From: Thermus albus
Lineage (GTDB): Bacteria; Deinococcota; Deinococci; Deinococcales; Thermaceae
Length of the DNA: 64,000 nt
NCBI RefSeq assembly: GCF_022760855.1
Contig: NZ_JAKTNR010000004.1
Span: 62,001 to 126,000, forward strand
Direction: 5' to 3'
Numbering within the stretch: position 1 is the stretch's first letter; the number at the start of each line of letters is the position of its first letter. Under the pieces are notes generated by a model. That model worked only from the letters and a program-made list of their open reading frames with translations, had not been told where the DNA came from and ran no database searches. Below, piece by piece: positions 23,789-32,014 of this stretch. The position numbers and the translations under genes are program-made.

Positions 23789-24685
23789 ATAGCGTTTCTT
23801 CCAGGCCCTAAGCCCCTCCTCCGGCAGGTAGGCCCCCCGCACGGTGCAGGCCAGGGCGGAAAGGGCGATGGAGCCCTCCAGGATATCCCTGAGGTCCTCC
23901 AGGGACAGGCGGGATAGGTTTTCCTTCCCGAAACCCCTCTTGAGCAAAAGGGCGAGAAGCCCAGCAGCGAAGCTATCCCCTGCCCCCACGGTATCCTTTA
24001 CCGCCACCCGTTTCCCAGGAAGGCGCACCTCCTCCTCCCCCAAGAAGGCCATCGCCCCCTCCTCCCCCAGGGTGAGGACCCTTAAGGGTGGATCCAGGGC
24101 CTTCACCGCCCCCACGGGGTCCTGGGGGAAAAGCAGCTTTGCGTCCTCCAGGGAAAGCTTCAGCAGGTCCACCCGGGCCAGGTAGGCTTCCATCCGCTTT
24201 CGCTCCTTGGGGGTAGGGGGGTGGCGGAGGTTGGGGTCATAGGAGAGGAGGGCCCCTTCCCCCTCCGCCTCCTCTAGAAGAAGCCCCAAGCCCTCCTCCG
24301 TGCGGTCCTCGAGGGCGAAGAGGGAGCCGAAATGAAAGGTCTTGGCCCCTTTTAGGCTCCCTGGCTCCGGATGGTAGGGCTCCCGGAAGGGGCGGTGAAA
24401 GCTATAGCTGGCGTTCCCCTCCTTATCCAGCCGCACCAGGGCCAAGGGCATGGGGGCCGGATGGCGGAAAAGCCTCAACCCTAGACCCCGCCTTCGCATC
24501 TCCTCCTCGCCCCAGGCGGAAACCCAGTCCTCCCCCACCTCCGAGAGGAAGCGCACGGGAAAGCCGAGGCGGGCTAGGGTGGTGGCGGTGTTCAACACCG
24601 AGCCCCCTAAAACCCCAGAGAAGCGCAAGGGGTCCTGGCCTTCCAAAACCAGGTCCACCAGCACCTCCCCAGCTAGGGCCAGCAT
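23777..24685 (-). CDS. PfkB-family sugar kinase
   Basis: The 302-residue protein has the ribokinase-fold signatures: FSGVLGGSVLNTATTLARLG near the start, LLSYDPNLRHPP in the middle, and DTVGAGDSFAAGLLALLL with the catalytic Asp near the end. Such kinases phosphorylate fructose, 2-keto-3-deoxygluconate, ribose or nucleosides; the fructokinase/KDG kinase branch is likeliest but not certain. A CATAAT box (minus strand, 24692-24697) 6 nt before the ATG indicates a leaderless monocistronic gene. Confidence 0.88.
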   Translation of the reverse strand: MLALAGEVLVDLVLEGQDPLRFSGVLGGSVLNTATTLARLGFPVRFLSEVGEDWVSAWGEEEMRRRGLGLRLFRHPAPMPLALVRLDKEGNASYSFHRPFREPYHPEPGSLKGAKTFHFGSLFALEDRTEEGLGLLLEEAEGEGALLSYDPNLRHPPTPKERKRMEAYLARVDLLKLSLEDAKLLFPQDPVGAVKALDPPLRVLTLGEEGAMAFLGEEEVRLPGKRVAVKDTVGAGDSFAAGLLALLLKRGFGKENLSRLSLEDLRDILEGSIALSALACTVRGAYLPEEGLRAWKKRYLGD

Positions 24686-24691
24686 GGCTCC

Positions 24692-24697
24692 ATTATG
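24692..24697 (-). promoter_or_regulatory. -10 box of the PfkB kinase gene
   Basis: CATAAT on the minus strand ends 6 nt before the ATG at 24685. No clear -35 hexamer lies at the usual distance. Confidence 0.45.
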
Positions 24698-24735
24698 CCT
24701 GTCATCCCCTTTACAATCCCCCTGGGGCCCCGTGG

Positions 24736-24741
24736 TATAAT
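24736..24741 (+). promoter_or_regulatory. -10 box of the aldehyde oxidoreductase gene
   Basis: A consensus TATAAT lies 77 nt before the ATG. TTTACA at 24710-24715 is 20 bp upstream, longer than ideal. Unlike most genes here, the message would have a leader, and the ATG has a strong AAGGAGGTG Shine-Dalgarno site ending near 24814. Confidence 0.55.
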
Positions 24742-24818
24742 CCCCAAGAACCTGGGCAGTATCGTGCGATTCCCCCGGCTATGGGCGTGCTTTCCTAAAG
24801 CCCAGAAGGAGGTGGCAG

Positions 24819-26642
24819 ATGCTTGGCGGATATGCGCATAGGCTTGCCCGTATCAACCTCTCCAGCGGCCAGGTGGAGTACTTTGCCCCCGACCCCAAGG
24901 ACCTGGAGATGTACGTGGGGGGCCGGGGCCTGGGGGTCAAGTACGTGTTTGAAAACGGCCCAAAGGTGGATCCTTTGGGTCCCGATAACCTCCTTTGCAT
25001 CATGAATGGCCCCCTGAGCGGCACCCGGGCCAAGATGTCGGGGCGGCTGGCCGTGGTCACCAAAAGCCCCCTCACGGGCACCGTCACCGACAGCCACATG
25101 GGGGGCTGGACCGCAGCCAAGCTGAAATGGGCGGGGTTTGACGGGCTCCTCATCAAGGGGGCCTCGGAAAAACCCGTCTACCTCCTGGTCAAGGACGGGG
25201 AGGTCACCCTCCACGACGCCTCCGACCTCTGGGGCAAGACCACCCACGAGACCCACCGCATCCTAAGGGAACGGCATGGGGAGGACGCCGACGTGATGGC
25301 CATCGGCCCCGCCGGGGAAAACCTGGTGCGCTTCGCCAACTGGATCAATAGCGACGAAAGGGCCGCAGGCCGGGGCGGCACCGGGGCGGTGGCCGGAAGT
25401 AAGAAGCTCAAGGCCATTGTGGTGGTGGGCAAGCAGGAGAAGATGCCCCAGCCCAAGGACCCCGAGCTATGGCGGGAGGCGGACCAGCAGGCCTCGGCCA
25501 CCATCAACGACCCCAAGAACGTGACCGCCCCCAAAAAGGGTGGGCTTTCCGTCTACGGTACCAACGTGCTCATGAACATCTGCAACGTCATGGGGGCCCT
25601 CCCCACCTTCAACGGCCAGCACACCTGCATTGAGGGGGTGGAGACCATCTCCGGGGAGTACGTCCGCGAACACCGCCTCATCAAGGACAACACCTGCCAC
25701 GCCTGCCCCGTGGCCTGCAAGAAGATGGTGGAGGTGCACCTCAACGGCAAGGCCATCCGTTTTGAATCCTACGAGTACGAATCCGCCTGGGCCCTAGGCG
25801 CCCATGTGGGGAGCACGGACACCGACTGGACGGGCTACGCCATCTACCTCTGCAACGCCTACGGCATGGACACCATAGAGACCGGAAACGCCATCGCCGT
25901 CCTCATGGAGGCCACGGAGAAGGGCTACTACCAAGGCCACGATGGGATTCGCTTCGGCGACAAGGAGGGGGAGATCCGCATCCTTGAGGCCATCGCCCAC
26001 CGCCGGGGGGTAGGGGACAGCCTGGCGGAGGGTCCGGCGCGCTTTGCCAAGGCCATCGGCCATCCCGAGCTTTCCCTCGAGGTCAAGGGCCAGTCCATTC
26101 CCGCCTACGACCCCCGCGGCCTTAAGGGCATGGGCATCGCCTACGCCACCTCCAACCGGGGGGCCTGCCACCTTAGGGCCTACACCCCGGCCTCGGAGAT
26201 CCTGGGCGTGCCCTACAAGACCGACCCTCTGGCCTGGGAGGGCAAGGGCAAGCTCACCAAGCTATTCCAAGACCTTTCCGCCTTCACCGACTCCTTGGAC
26301 CTCTGCAAGTTCAGCCAGTTCGCCGAGGGCCTCGAGGAGTACGCCAAGCAGCTTGCCGCTTACTGGGGCCGGCCCGTGACCCCCGAGGAGATCCTCCTCA
26401 TCGGGGAGCGCATCTACAACCTGGAGCGCTACTACAACAACCTGGCAGGCCATGGGGAAGGCTCCGACTACCTGCCCGAGCGCTTCCTGAAGGAACCCTC
26501 CGACTGCGCCGGCTCCAAGGGCCAGCTCACCGAGCTGGAACAGATGTTGGAGGAGTACTACCGGGAAAGGGGCTGGGAGAAGGGCGTGGTGCCCCCCGCC
26601 AAGCTCCAGGCCCTGGGCATCCTCTCCCACGCCGCCGACTAA
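24819..26642 (+). CDS. Aldehyde:ferredoxin oxidoreductase (tungsten/pterin enzyme)
   Basis: The 607-residue product matches the AOR family: GGRGLGVKYVFE in the first domain, NGPLSGTRAKMSGR, MAIGPAGENLVRFANW, then KDNTCHACPVACKK with three cluster cysteines and a later DLCKFSQF with the fourth. AOR enzymes oxidise aldehydes to acids and reduce ferredoxin with a tungstopterin. Neighbours support this: a MoaD-like gene follows 64 nt downstream and a complete tungstate importer lies beyond it. The start is fixed by a strong Shine-Dalgarno. A hairpin repeat follows the stop. The physiological aldehyde is unknown. Confidence 0.94.
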   Translation: MLGGYAHRLARINLSSGQVEYFAPDPKDLEMYVGGRGLGVKYVFENGPKVDPLGPDNLLCIMNGPLSGTRAKMSGRLAVVTKSPLTGTVTDSHMGGWTAAKLKWAGFDGLLIKGASEKPVYLLVKDGEVTLHDASDLWGKTTHETHRILRERHGEDADVMAIGPAGENLVRFANWINSDERAAGRGGTGAVAGSKKLKAIVVVGKQEKMPQPKDPELWREADQQASATINDPKNVTAPKKGGLSVYGTNVLMNICNVMGALPTFNGQHTCIEGVETISGEYVREHRLIKDNTCHACPVACKKMVEVHLNGKAIRFESYEYESAWALGAHVGSTDTDWTGYAIYLCNAYGMDTIETGNAIAVLMEATEKGYYQGHDGIRFGDKEGEIRILEAIAHRRGVGDSLAEGPARFAKAIGHPELSLEVKGQSIPAYDPRGLKGMGIAYATSNRGACHLRAYTPASEILGVPYKTDPLAWEGKGKLTKLFQDLSAFTDSLDLCKFSQFAEGLEEYAKQLAAYWGRPVTPEEILLIGERIYNLERYYNNLAGHGEGSDYLPERFLKEPSDCAGSKGQLTELEQMLEEYYRERGWEKGVVPPAKLQALGILSHAAD

Positions 26643-26660
26643 TACCCTTGTTGTGCGGGC

Positions 26661-26697
26661 CCCCACCCTGGCGCAAGCCGGGGTGGGGTGGTATTAG
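26661..26697 (+). repeat. Dispersed hairpin repeat, copy A
   Basis: CCCCACCCTGGC (26661-26672) and GCCGGGGTGGGG (26677-26688) pair over 12 bp with one G-T pair around a GCAA tetraloop, followed by TGGTATTAG. Related copies lie at 53648 and 59468, and a partial one at 34230, all at 3' ends of genes. Here it sits between the aldehyde oxidoreductase stop and the MoaD start and may end or attenuate transcription; there is no long T run. The TATTAG in its tail could also serve as a -10 box for the moaD-like gene. Confidence 0.7.
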
Positions 26698-26706
26698 ACT
26701 CAAGCC

Positions 26707-27216
26707 ATGCCCAAGGTGAACCTATACGCCACTTTACGCGACCTTACAGGCCAAAGCCAAGTCCTGGTGGAAGGCAAAACCGTGGGGGAGGTCCTGGAAG
26801 CCCTGGTGCGGGCTTATCCTGCCCTAAGGGCGGAGCTCTTTGAGGGGGAAGGGTTGTCCGAGGGGGTCTCCCTCTTCCTGGATGGGCGGGATGTGCGCTA
26901 CCTGCAAGGGCTCACCACCCCCTTGGCCGAGGAGGCCACCTTGGACCTCTTCCCCCCGGTGGCGGGGGGAGGGTTGGTCCAGCGCTTTGGGGCCCTGCCC
27001 CCCTGGCTTTTGGAGAGGTACCTTCTGGAATGGGGCGGAAAAAAGGTGGAAGAAGGGGTCTATGTCCTTCCTGGAGCCACGGTGCGCTTTCAAGAAGAAG
27101 AGCCCTTCAAGATAGGAAGCCTTTCCGTAAGCCAGCTTCGGGTGGAGGTGGAAGGGGAAGAAGCCGAGGCCTGGTACGGTCGGGTCCACCTGGCGGCCGC
27201 CCGGGGTGGAGGCTAA
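26707..27216 (+). CDS. MoaD-like protein fused to a C-terminal DUF1952-type domain
   Basis: Residues 1-88 are a ubiquitin-like MoaD domain (VNLYATLRDLTGQSQVLVE, then LFPPVAGGG). Residues ~89-169 form a second domain (WLLERYLLEWGGKKVEEGV) matching the extension of the T. thermophilus MoaD-related protein of known structure. In molybdopterin synthase the MoaD C-terminal Gly-Gly must be free to become a thiocarboxylate; here GGG is internal, so either cleavage occurs or the protein has another role. Placement after the aldehyde oxidoreductase suggests pterin supply. The 3' end overlaps the convergent tupC by 4 nt. Confidence 0.88.
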   Translation: MPKVNLYATLRDLTGQSQVLVEGKTVGEVLEALVRAYPALRAELFEGEGLSEGVSLFLDGRDVRYLQGLTTPLAEEATLDLFPPVAGGGLVQRFGALPPWLLERYLLEWGGKKVEEGVYVLPGATVRFQEEEPFKIGSLSVSQLRVEVEGEEAEAWYGRVHLAAARGGG

Positions 27217-27917
27217 GGAAGTAAGCGCCCTTCCAAAAAGGCTTGGCTTCTTGGGTCCTTTGGGCTTTTAAAAAAGCTGTCTACAGGAGCTTCTTCCACC
27301 ACCTGGCCTCGGAGGAGGAAGAGGACCTTATGGGCGAGCCTTCGCACCTGGAAGAGGTCATGGGTAGCCAGGACCACACCCCGGCCCTCTTGGGCCGCCT
27401 CCTGAAGCAAGGCCTCCACCTTTAGGGTGTTGGCGGGGTCCAAGCTAGCGGTGGGCTCATCCAGGAGTAAGGCCGCAGGCTCCACCAAGAGCGTTCTCGC
27501 CAAGGCCAGGCGCACCGCCTCGCCGGTGGAAAGAAGGTGGGCAGGATGCCTAGCCTTATCCCCCAGGCCCACCCGGGGCAAAATCCTAGCGGCCTGGGCC
27601 AGGGCCCGACGCCGGGGTACACCCCTAAGCCAGAGGCCGAAGGCGGCGTTTTCCAGGACGCTTCGCCTGAGAAGAGGAGGGGTCTGGGGCAGATAGGCGC
27701 GGAATTCCCCTTCCACCCGACCCTTTTCTGGAGAAACCAGGCCCGCCAGAAGGCGCAAAAGGGTGGTCTTGCCGCTTCCCGAAGGGCCCAGCACCGCCAG
27801 GATCTCCCCAGGGTGGACCTCGAGATGGGGAACCTCGAGGCGAAAACCAAGGTGGCGGTACAGCAAACCTTCAGCCTCCAAGATGGGCCCTTCGGGGTTG
27901 ATCCCAACCTGGTTCAT
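27213..27917 (-). CDS. tupC: Tungstate ABC transporter ATP-binding protein
   Basis: From the ATG at 27917 this is a 234-residue ATPase: Walker A AVLGPSGSGKTTLLRLLAG, signature LLSTGEAVRLALARTLL (a variant LSTGE instead of LSGGQ), Walker B ALLLDEPTASLDPAN and LATHDLFQ. The LSTGE signature is a feature of TupC-type ATPases. ATGA overlap with tupB shows coupling. A long in-frame upstream extension lies inside tupB and is rejected. With the aldehyde oxidoreductase next door, tungstate is the likely cargo. Confidence 0.88.
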   Translation of the reverse strand: MNQVGINPEGPILEAEGLLYRHLGFRLEVPHLEVHPGEILAVLGPSGSGKTTLLRLLAGLVSPEKGRVEGEFRAYLPQTPPLLRRSVLENAAFGLWLRGVPRRRALAQAARILPRVGLGDKARHPAHLLSTGEAVRLALARTLLVEPAALLLDEPTASLDPANTLKVEALLQEAAQEGRGVVLATHDLFQVRRLAHKVLFLLRGQVVEEAPVDSFFKSPKDPRSQAFLEGRLLP

Positions 27918-28549
27918 TCCCGCTCCAGGATAACCAGGAGGGCCGTGACCAACAGGGCCACCCCCAGGAGGACAAAACCCAGGCCCAAGGCGCTTTCCAG
28001 CTCCCCCTTTCGGGTTTCCACCACGATGGCCGTGGTGAGAACCCGGGTGTGATGGCGGATATCCCCACCCACCAGGGTAGCCGCCCCCACCTCGCTGATG
28101 GCCCCACCGAACCCCGCCGCCAAGGCGGCGGCCAAGGTGCGGCGGCTTTCCCAAAACAAGGTGGGGAGCACCTTTGCCTCACTACCCCCCAGGCTCCTCA
28201 CCAAAAGCCGCACCTCCTCCACCCGGCCCCTGGCCCCGGAAAGGAGAAAGGCAGCAATGAGGGGGAAGGCTAAAACCGCCTCCGCCAGCACCATGGCGTA
28301 AGGGGTGTAGAGGAGCCCCAAGGGTCCCAAAGGCCCCGCACGGGAAAGCAAGAGGTACAGGAAGAGCCCCACCACCACGGAGGGAAGCGCAAGGCCCGCA
28401 TAGAGGAGGATCCGACCCAAAAGACCCCCGCCTCCCCTTAAGGCCAGCCAAAGCCCCAAAGGCACGGCGGGAAAGGCCGCGAGAAGGGTGGCCAGGCCCG
28501 CCACCCAAAGGCTCCGCAAGGAAATCTCTAAAAGCTCAGCGGCCTCCAC
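27914..28549 (-). CDS. tupB: Tungstate ABC transporter permease
   Basis: The 211-residue permease has about five or six spans and the cytoplasmic EAA-like loop GGSEAKVLPTLFWESRRTLAAA, typical of TupB/ModB permeases. The start is GTG 28549, 14 nt before the end of tupA, and the stop overlaps the tupC ATG, so the three genes form a tight operon. Confidence 0.88.
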   Translation of the reverse strand: MEAAELLEISLRSLWVAGLATLLAAFPAVPLGLWLALRGGGGLLGRILLYAGLALPSVVVGLFLYLLLSRAGPLGPLGLLYTPYAMVLAEAVLAFPLIAAFLLSGARGRVEEVRLLVRSLGGSEAKVLPTLFWESRRTLAAALAAGFGGAISEVGAATLVGGDIRHHTRVLTTAIVVETRKGELESALGLGFVLLGVALLVTALLVILERE

Positions 28550-29345
28550 CCCTGGGGATGATACACCGTCCCCTCAAGGGCTTAAAGAGGCGGCTTCCCT
28601 CCACCTGCAAGCCCTCCACCAGCCGGGCCGCCTCTTCGGTGGCCAGGAAGCGACGGAGCGCCCGTGCCTCCATTACCCTCGCCCCCTTGGGCACCAGGTA
28701 GTAGGTGTACGGGTTCAGGAGAAGGGGGTCTTCCCGGCGGTACAGGGCCACCAGGCCCCTCTTTCGACCCACGGTCAGGTATGTGGCCAGATCGGAAAGG
28801 GTATAGGCCCCCATTTCTGCCGCCAGGACCAGGGTCTGGCCCATGCCCGCCCCCGACTCCAGGTACCAACCTCCCCTAGGAGTTAGGCCTGCCCTTTGCC
28901 AAAGCTCCAGCTCCTTCAGGTGGGTACCCGAGCGGTCCCCCCGGGAAACGAAGGGGGCCTTGGCGGTGGCGATCCGCCTTAAAGCCTCCAAAACACTCCC
29001 CGCCTCCCCAACCCGGGCAGGGTCCTGGGGTGGCCCCACCAGGAGGAAGGCGTTTTGCGCCAAACAAAAGGGCTCGGCAATGAAGCCGCGGCGTAGCGCC
29101 TCCCCCTCGAGGATGGGGGCGTGAACCAAAACCGCATCCACATCCCCCCTTTGAGCCAGCCGGAGGGCCTGCCCCGTCCCCACGGCCAACACCTCCACCC
29201 GTAGGCCTTCAGCCTTGGCAAAGGCTGGCAAAAGCCGATCCAAAAGCCCCGAGTCGTAGACGCTGGTGGTGGTGGCCAACCTAAGGCTTAGGCCTGGGCT
29301 GGAGGCCAAGGCAATTAAGAGGACCACCGACTGGATAAAGCGCAT
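28536..29345 (-). CDS. tupA: Tungstate-binding periplasmic protein
   Basis: The 269-residue protein begins with a signal peptide (MRFIQSVVLLIALASSPGLS) and then LATTTSVYDSGLLDRLLPAF; the TTTS motif and the later SRGDRSGTHLKE are the TupA signatures for high-affinity tungstate binding. It is the first gene of tupABC. TAAACT on the minus strand (29352-29357) lies 6 nt before the ATG, so the operon message is probably leaderless. Confidence 0.92.
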   Translation of the reverse strand: MRFIQSVVLLIALASSPGLSLRLATTTSVYDSGLLDRLLPAFAKAEGLRVEVLAVGTGQALRLAQRGDVDAVLVHAPILEGEALRRGFIAEPFCLAQNAFLLVGPPQDPARVGEAGSVLEALRRIATAKAPFVSRGDRSGTHLKELELWQRAGLTPRGGWYLESGAGMGQTLVLAAEMGAYTLSDLATYLTVGRKRGLVALYRREDPLLLNPYTYYLVPKGARVMEARALRRFLATEEAARLVEGLQVEGSRLFKPLRGRCIIPRGGGR

Positions 29346-29351
29346 GGGAAG

Positions 29352-29357
29352 AGTTTA
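29352..29357 (-). promoter_or_regulatory. -10 box of tupABC
   Basis: TAAACT on the minus strand ends 6 nt before the tupA ATG, inside the 22-bp gap to the divergent DUF309 gene. Confidence 0.5.
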
Positions 29358-29367
29358 GCCTGGAAGG

Positions 29368-29649
29368 GTGGAAACCTTGAGCCAGGCCTGGCACCTTTTC
29401 CAGGAGGGCCGTTACTTTGAGGCCCATGAGGCTCTGGAGGAGGTCTGGCGGGAGGCTCGAGGGGAAGAGCGGCGCTTTCTGCAGGGGCTTATACTTCTGG
29501 CCGCAGCCTTGCACCAGGCGGAAAAAGGGCGAGGCGGCTTGCGGAACCTCAGGAAGGCGGAAGGCAAACTTCAGGGCCTCCCTTCCCCTTATCTAGGCCT
29601 AAACTGGCAGCCCCTATGGGAGGAGGCCCGGCGTAGACTTGGGGCGTGA
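29368..29649 (+). CDS. DUF309 family protein
   Basis: The 93-residue all-helical protein reads AWHLFQEGRYFEAHEALEEVWRE, then RRFLQGLILLAAALHQAEKG, the conserved core of DUF309, for which T. thermophilus structures exist but no activity is known. The start is GTG 29368 after GGAAGG. The stop overlaps the GTG of the asparaginase gene (GTGA), so the two are coupled. Confidence 0.88.
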   Translation: METLSQAWHLFQEGRYFEAHEALEEVWREARGEERRFLQGLILLAAALHQAEKGRGGLRNLRKAEGKLQGLPSPYLGLNWQPLWEEARRRLGA

Positions 29650-30626
29650 ACGCTTGGGTCTACGCCTACCGCGGTCAAGAGGTGGAAAACCGGCACCGGG
29701 TTTCCTTGGCCATCCACGGTCGGGAGGGGCTTTTAGCCTATGGGGGAAACCCCGGGCTATGGACCTATATGCGCTCCTCGGCCAAACCCTTCCAGGCCCT
29801 GGCCCTTTACCTCACCGGAGCGGTGGAACGCTTTGGCCTTGGCGAGGAGGAGGTGGCCCTGGCCACCGCCAGCCACGACGGCACCCCCCGGCACGTGGAG
29901 GTGGCCTCGAGGTTCCTGGCCAAGCTGGGCCTAGGCCCTGAGGCCTTGGTCTGCGGCGTGCACCCTCCCTTTTCCAAAGAGGCTCGGAAGGCCCTGGAGG
30001 AAGCCGGGCTAAGCCCCACCCCTCTTCACCACAACTGCTCAGGGAAACATGCAGGCATGCTGGCCGTTAGCCTGGCCCTAGGGGCTTCCCCAGAAGGGTA
30101 CGAAAGCCCAGACCATCCCGCCCAACGCCTCAACCTCCAAACCCTCCGGGAACTTTCCGGCATGGAGCCGAAAATAGCCACGGATGGCTGCAGCGTCCCC
30201 ACCTTCGCCCTGCCCCTTTCCCGGGCCGCCCGGGCCTTTTACCTGCTGGCAGCGCCCCAAGAGGCCCCCAGGAGCTACCAAGAGGCCCTAAAGAGGGTGC
30301 GGGAGGCCATGCGCCACCACCCTGAGCTGGTGGCGGGGCCAGGAAGCATTGACACCCTCCTGATGGAGCGCCTGCCGGTGGTGGCCAAGCGGGGTGCGGA
30401 CGGCTACTATGGCCTCTCTCTCCTAGAAGGCCCCCATGGGCCCTTAGGCATCGCCCTTAAGGTGGAAGACGGCTCGGCCCAGGCCCGGGAGGTGGCGGTG
30501 GTGGCCCTTGTGCGCCTCTTGGGCCTGGACCCCGGCCCCACCCCTTGGGACCGGCCGGAGCTCAGGAACCATCGGGGGCTAGAGGTGGGCCATTTGGAAG
30601 CCCGCTTTGACCTCACCTGGCTCTAG
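29646..30626 (+). CDS. L-asparaginase, Rhizobium/Bacillus type (AsnA-II family)
   Basis: The 326-residue protein contains LHHNCSGKHAGMLAVSLALG, the catalytic Cys-Ser-Gly-Lys-His region of the asparaginase family related to R. etli ReAV, plus MRSSAKPFQALAL with the Ser-Ser-Lys pair, and TDGCSVPTFALPL. It is unrelated to E. coli AnsA/AnsB. It hydrolyses Asn to Asp and ammonia in the cytoplasm; no signal peptide is present. The GTG start is coupled to the DUF309 gene. The 3' end is convergent with the FUN14 gene. Confidence 0.9.
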   Translation: MNAWVYAYRGQEVENRHRVSLAIHGREGLLAYGGNPGLWTYMRSSAKPFQALALYLTGAVERFGLGEEEVALATASHDGTPRHVEVASRFLAKLGLGPEALVCGVHPPFSKEARKALEEAGLSPTPLHHNCSGKHAGMLAVSLALGASPEGYESPDHPAQRLNLQTLRELSGMEPKIATDGCSVPTFALPLSRAARAFYLLAAPQEAPRSYQEALKRVREAMRHHPELVAGPGSIDTLLMERLPVVAKRGADGYYGLSLLEGPHGPLGIALKVEDGSAQAREVAVVALVRLLGLDPGPTPWDRPELRNHRGLEVGHLEARFDLTWL

Positions 30627-30628
30627 GG

Positions 30629-30949
30629 CTAACCGGCCCTTAGGCCCAGGATCAGGCCCCCCACGAAGCTGGCCCCAAAGGGAAGGTTGTAGGTGAGGGT
30701 GTTAAGGAGCCTCTCCCAAAGGCTTTGCAAACCGGGCTGCTTTAGGAGGGGCTCCACGTCCTTTTGGATGCGGGTCCAGTCCACCTGGATATAACCCGCC
30801 TGGGCCAAAAGCTGCACAGCCACGAAAAGAAGGCCAAGGATGATGGCCAAAAACCGGCCCACCTTCTTCAGGGCATAGCCCACCGCATACCCGGCCAAAC
30901 CGCCAAAGGTCATCTGGCCCAGGTAGGGGCTTAGGTCGGGTAGCTCCAC
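30629..30949 (-). CDS. FUN14-domain membrane protein
   Basis: The 106-residue protein reads LGQMTFGGLAGYAVGYALKK, then a span FLAIILGLLFVAVQLLAQAG and a C-terminal glycine-rich span PFGASFVGGLILGLR. This is the FUN14 pattern of small membrane proteins with no known bacterial function. The start is GTG 30949. It lies downstream of the HD-domain gene on the same strand with a 36-bp gap. Confidence 0.8.
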   Translation of the reverse strand: MELPDLSPYLGQMTFGGLAGYAVGYALKKVGRFLAIILGLLFVAVQLLAQAGYIQVDWTRIQKDVEPLLKQPGLQSLWERLLNTLTYNLPFGASFVGGLILGLRAG

Positions 30950-30985
30950 GCCTTCACCCTAGCGGAATAGGGGTCGGGAAGGCAA

Positions 30986-31537
30986 CTACTTGAGGCCCAA
31001 AAGCTCGGCCTCCCCCTTCATGGCATTAAGAACGAAGGCCATATGCTCGTCCAGGGTGAATCCGAGGTCTTCCGCACCCGTGACGATCTCTTCCCGGTTC
31101 ACCCCCTTGGCGAAGGCCTTGTCCTTGAACTTCTTCTTGAGGCTTGGAAGCTCGAGGCCCAGGATGGAGCGGTCTGGCCGCACATAAACCGCGGCGGTGA
31201 TGAGGCCGGTGAGCTCGTCCACGGCGAAGAGGGCCTTGGCCATGAGGGTCCTCCGGGGTACGCCCGTATAGGAGGCGTGGCCCAGGATGGCCTCCAAGAC
31301 CTCCTCCGGGTAGCCCAGGCGCCTCAGCTCCTCCACCCCCCGGTAGGGGTGTTCGTCGGGGTACTTCTCGTAGTCCATATCGTGCAGGACTCCGGCCATG
31401 GCCCAAAGTTCCTCATCTCCCCCAAAGCGGCGGGCGTAGGCCCGCATGGCCACCTCCACCGCCCGCATGTGCCGCCTTAGGGACTCGCTTTCCGTCCAGG
31501 CCTCCATGAGGGCTAAGGCTTCCGCAAAGCTCGGCAT
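30986..31537 (-). CDS. HD-domain hydrolase
   Basis: The 183-residue protein has WAMAGVLHDMDYEKYPDEHP with the HD pair and a second conserved His segment, AILGHASYTGVPRRTLMAKALFAVDELTGLI. This is the HDIG-type family often annotated as HD superfamily phosphohydrolase with an unknown, probably nucleotide, substrate. The ATG at 31537 lies 7 nt after TATACT, and the gene diverges from ispF across only 16 bp. Confidence 0.87.
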   Translation of the reverse strand: MPSFAEALALMEAWTESESLRRHMRAVEVAMRAYARRFGGDEELWAMAGVLHDMDYEKYPDEHPYRGVEELRRLGYPEEVLEAILGHASYTGVPRRTLMAKALFAVDELTGLITAAVYVRPDRSILGLELPSLKKKFKDKAFAKGVNREEIVTGAEDLGFTLDEHMAFVLNAMKGEAELLGLK

Positions 31538-31541
31538 GCCC

Positions 31542-31550
31542 TAAAGTATA
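31542..31550. promoter_or_regulatory. Overlapping divergent -10 boxes, HD gene and ispF
   Basis: TATACT on the minus strand (31545-31550) serves the HD gene ATG 7 nt away, and TAAAGT on the plus strand (31542-31547) serves the ispF ATG 6 nt away. They overlap by 3 bp, so the two leaderless promoters should exclude one another. Confidence 0.55.
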
Positions 31551-31553
31551 GCC

Positions 31554-32012
31554 ATGCGCCTAGGCTACGGGGAGGATAGCCACCGTCTTCTTAAGGGCAA
31601 GCCCCTCTACCTCTGCGGCCTCTTGATCCCAAGCCCCCACGGGGCCCTAGCCCACTCCGATGGGGATGCTCCCTTACACGCCCTCACCGACGCCCTGCTT
31701 TCCGCCTATGGCCTCGGGGATATCGGCCTCCTCTTCCCCGACACCGACCCCGCGTGGCGAGGCGCCAGCAGCGAGGTCTTTCTAAAGGAGGCCCTCCGCC
31801 TTGTGGAGGAAAGGGGGGGAAAGCTGATCCAGGTAAGCCTGGCCATCATCCTGGACCAGCCCAAGCTTTCCCCCTACCGGCAGGGCCTCCAGGAAAACCT
31901 TTCCCGGCTCCTCCGCCTACCCTTAGACCGCATTGGCCTCACTTTTAAAACCTCCGAAGGGCTGGCCCCAGAGCACGTCCAGGCCCGGGCGGTGGTCCTC
32001 CTGGAGGAATAG
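31554..32012 (+). CDS. ispF: 2-C-methyl-D-erythritol 2,4-cyclodiphosphate synthase
   Basis: The 152-residue protein starts MRLGYGEDSHRL with the zinc-binding Asp and His, and continues HSDGDAPLHALTDALL, GDIGLLFPDTDP and TFKTSEGLAP, all IspF landmarks. It makes MEcPP in the non-mevalonate isoprenoid pathway in the cytoplasm, the same pathway as dxs at 40.7 kb. It is monocistronic and leaderless. Confidence 0.95.
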   Translation: MRLGYGEDSHRLLKGKPLYLCGLLIPSPHGALAHSDGDAPLHALTDALLSAYGLGDIGLLFPDTDPAWRGASSEVFLKEALRLVEERGGKLIQVSLAIILDQPKLSPYRQGLQENLSRLLRLPLDRIGLTFKTSEGLAPEHVQARAVVLLEE

Positions 32013-32014
32013 GC

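Noticed and set aside
24710-24741. Complete sigma-A promoter for the aldehyde oxidoreductase
   Set aside because: The spacing between TTTACA and TATAAT is 20 bp, so only the -10 box is claimed.
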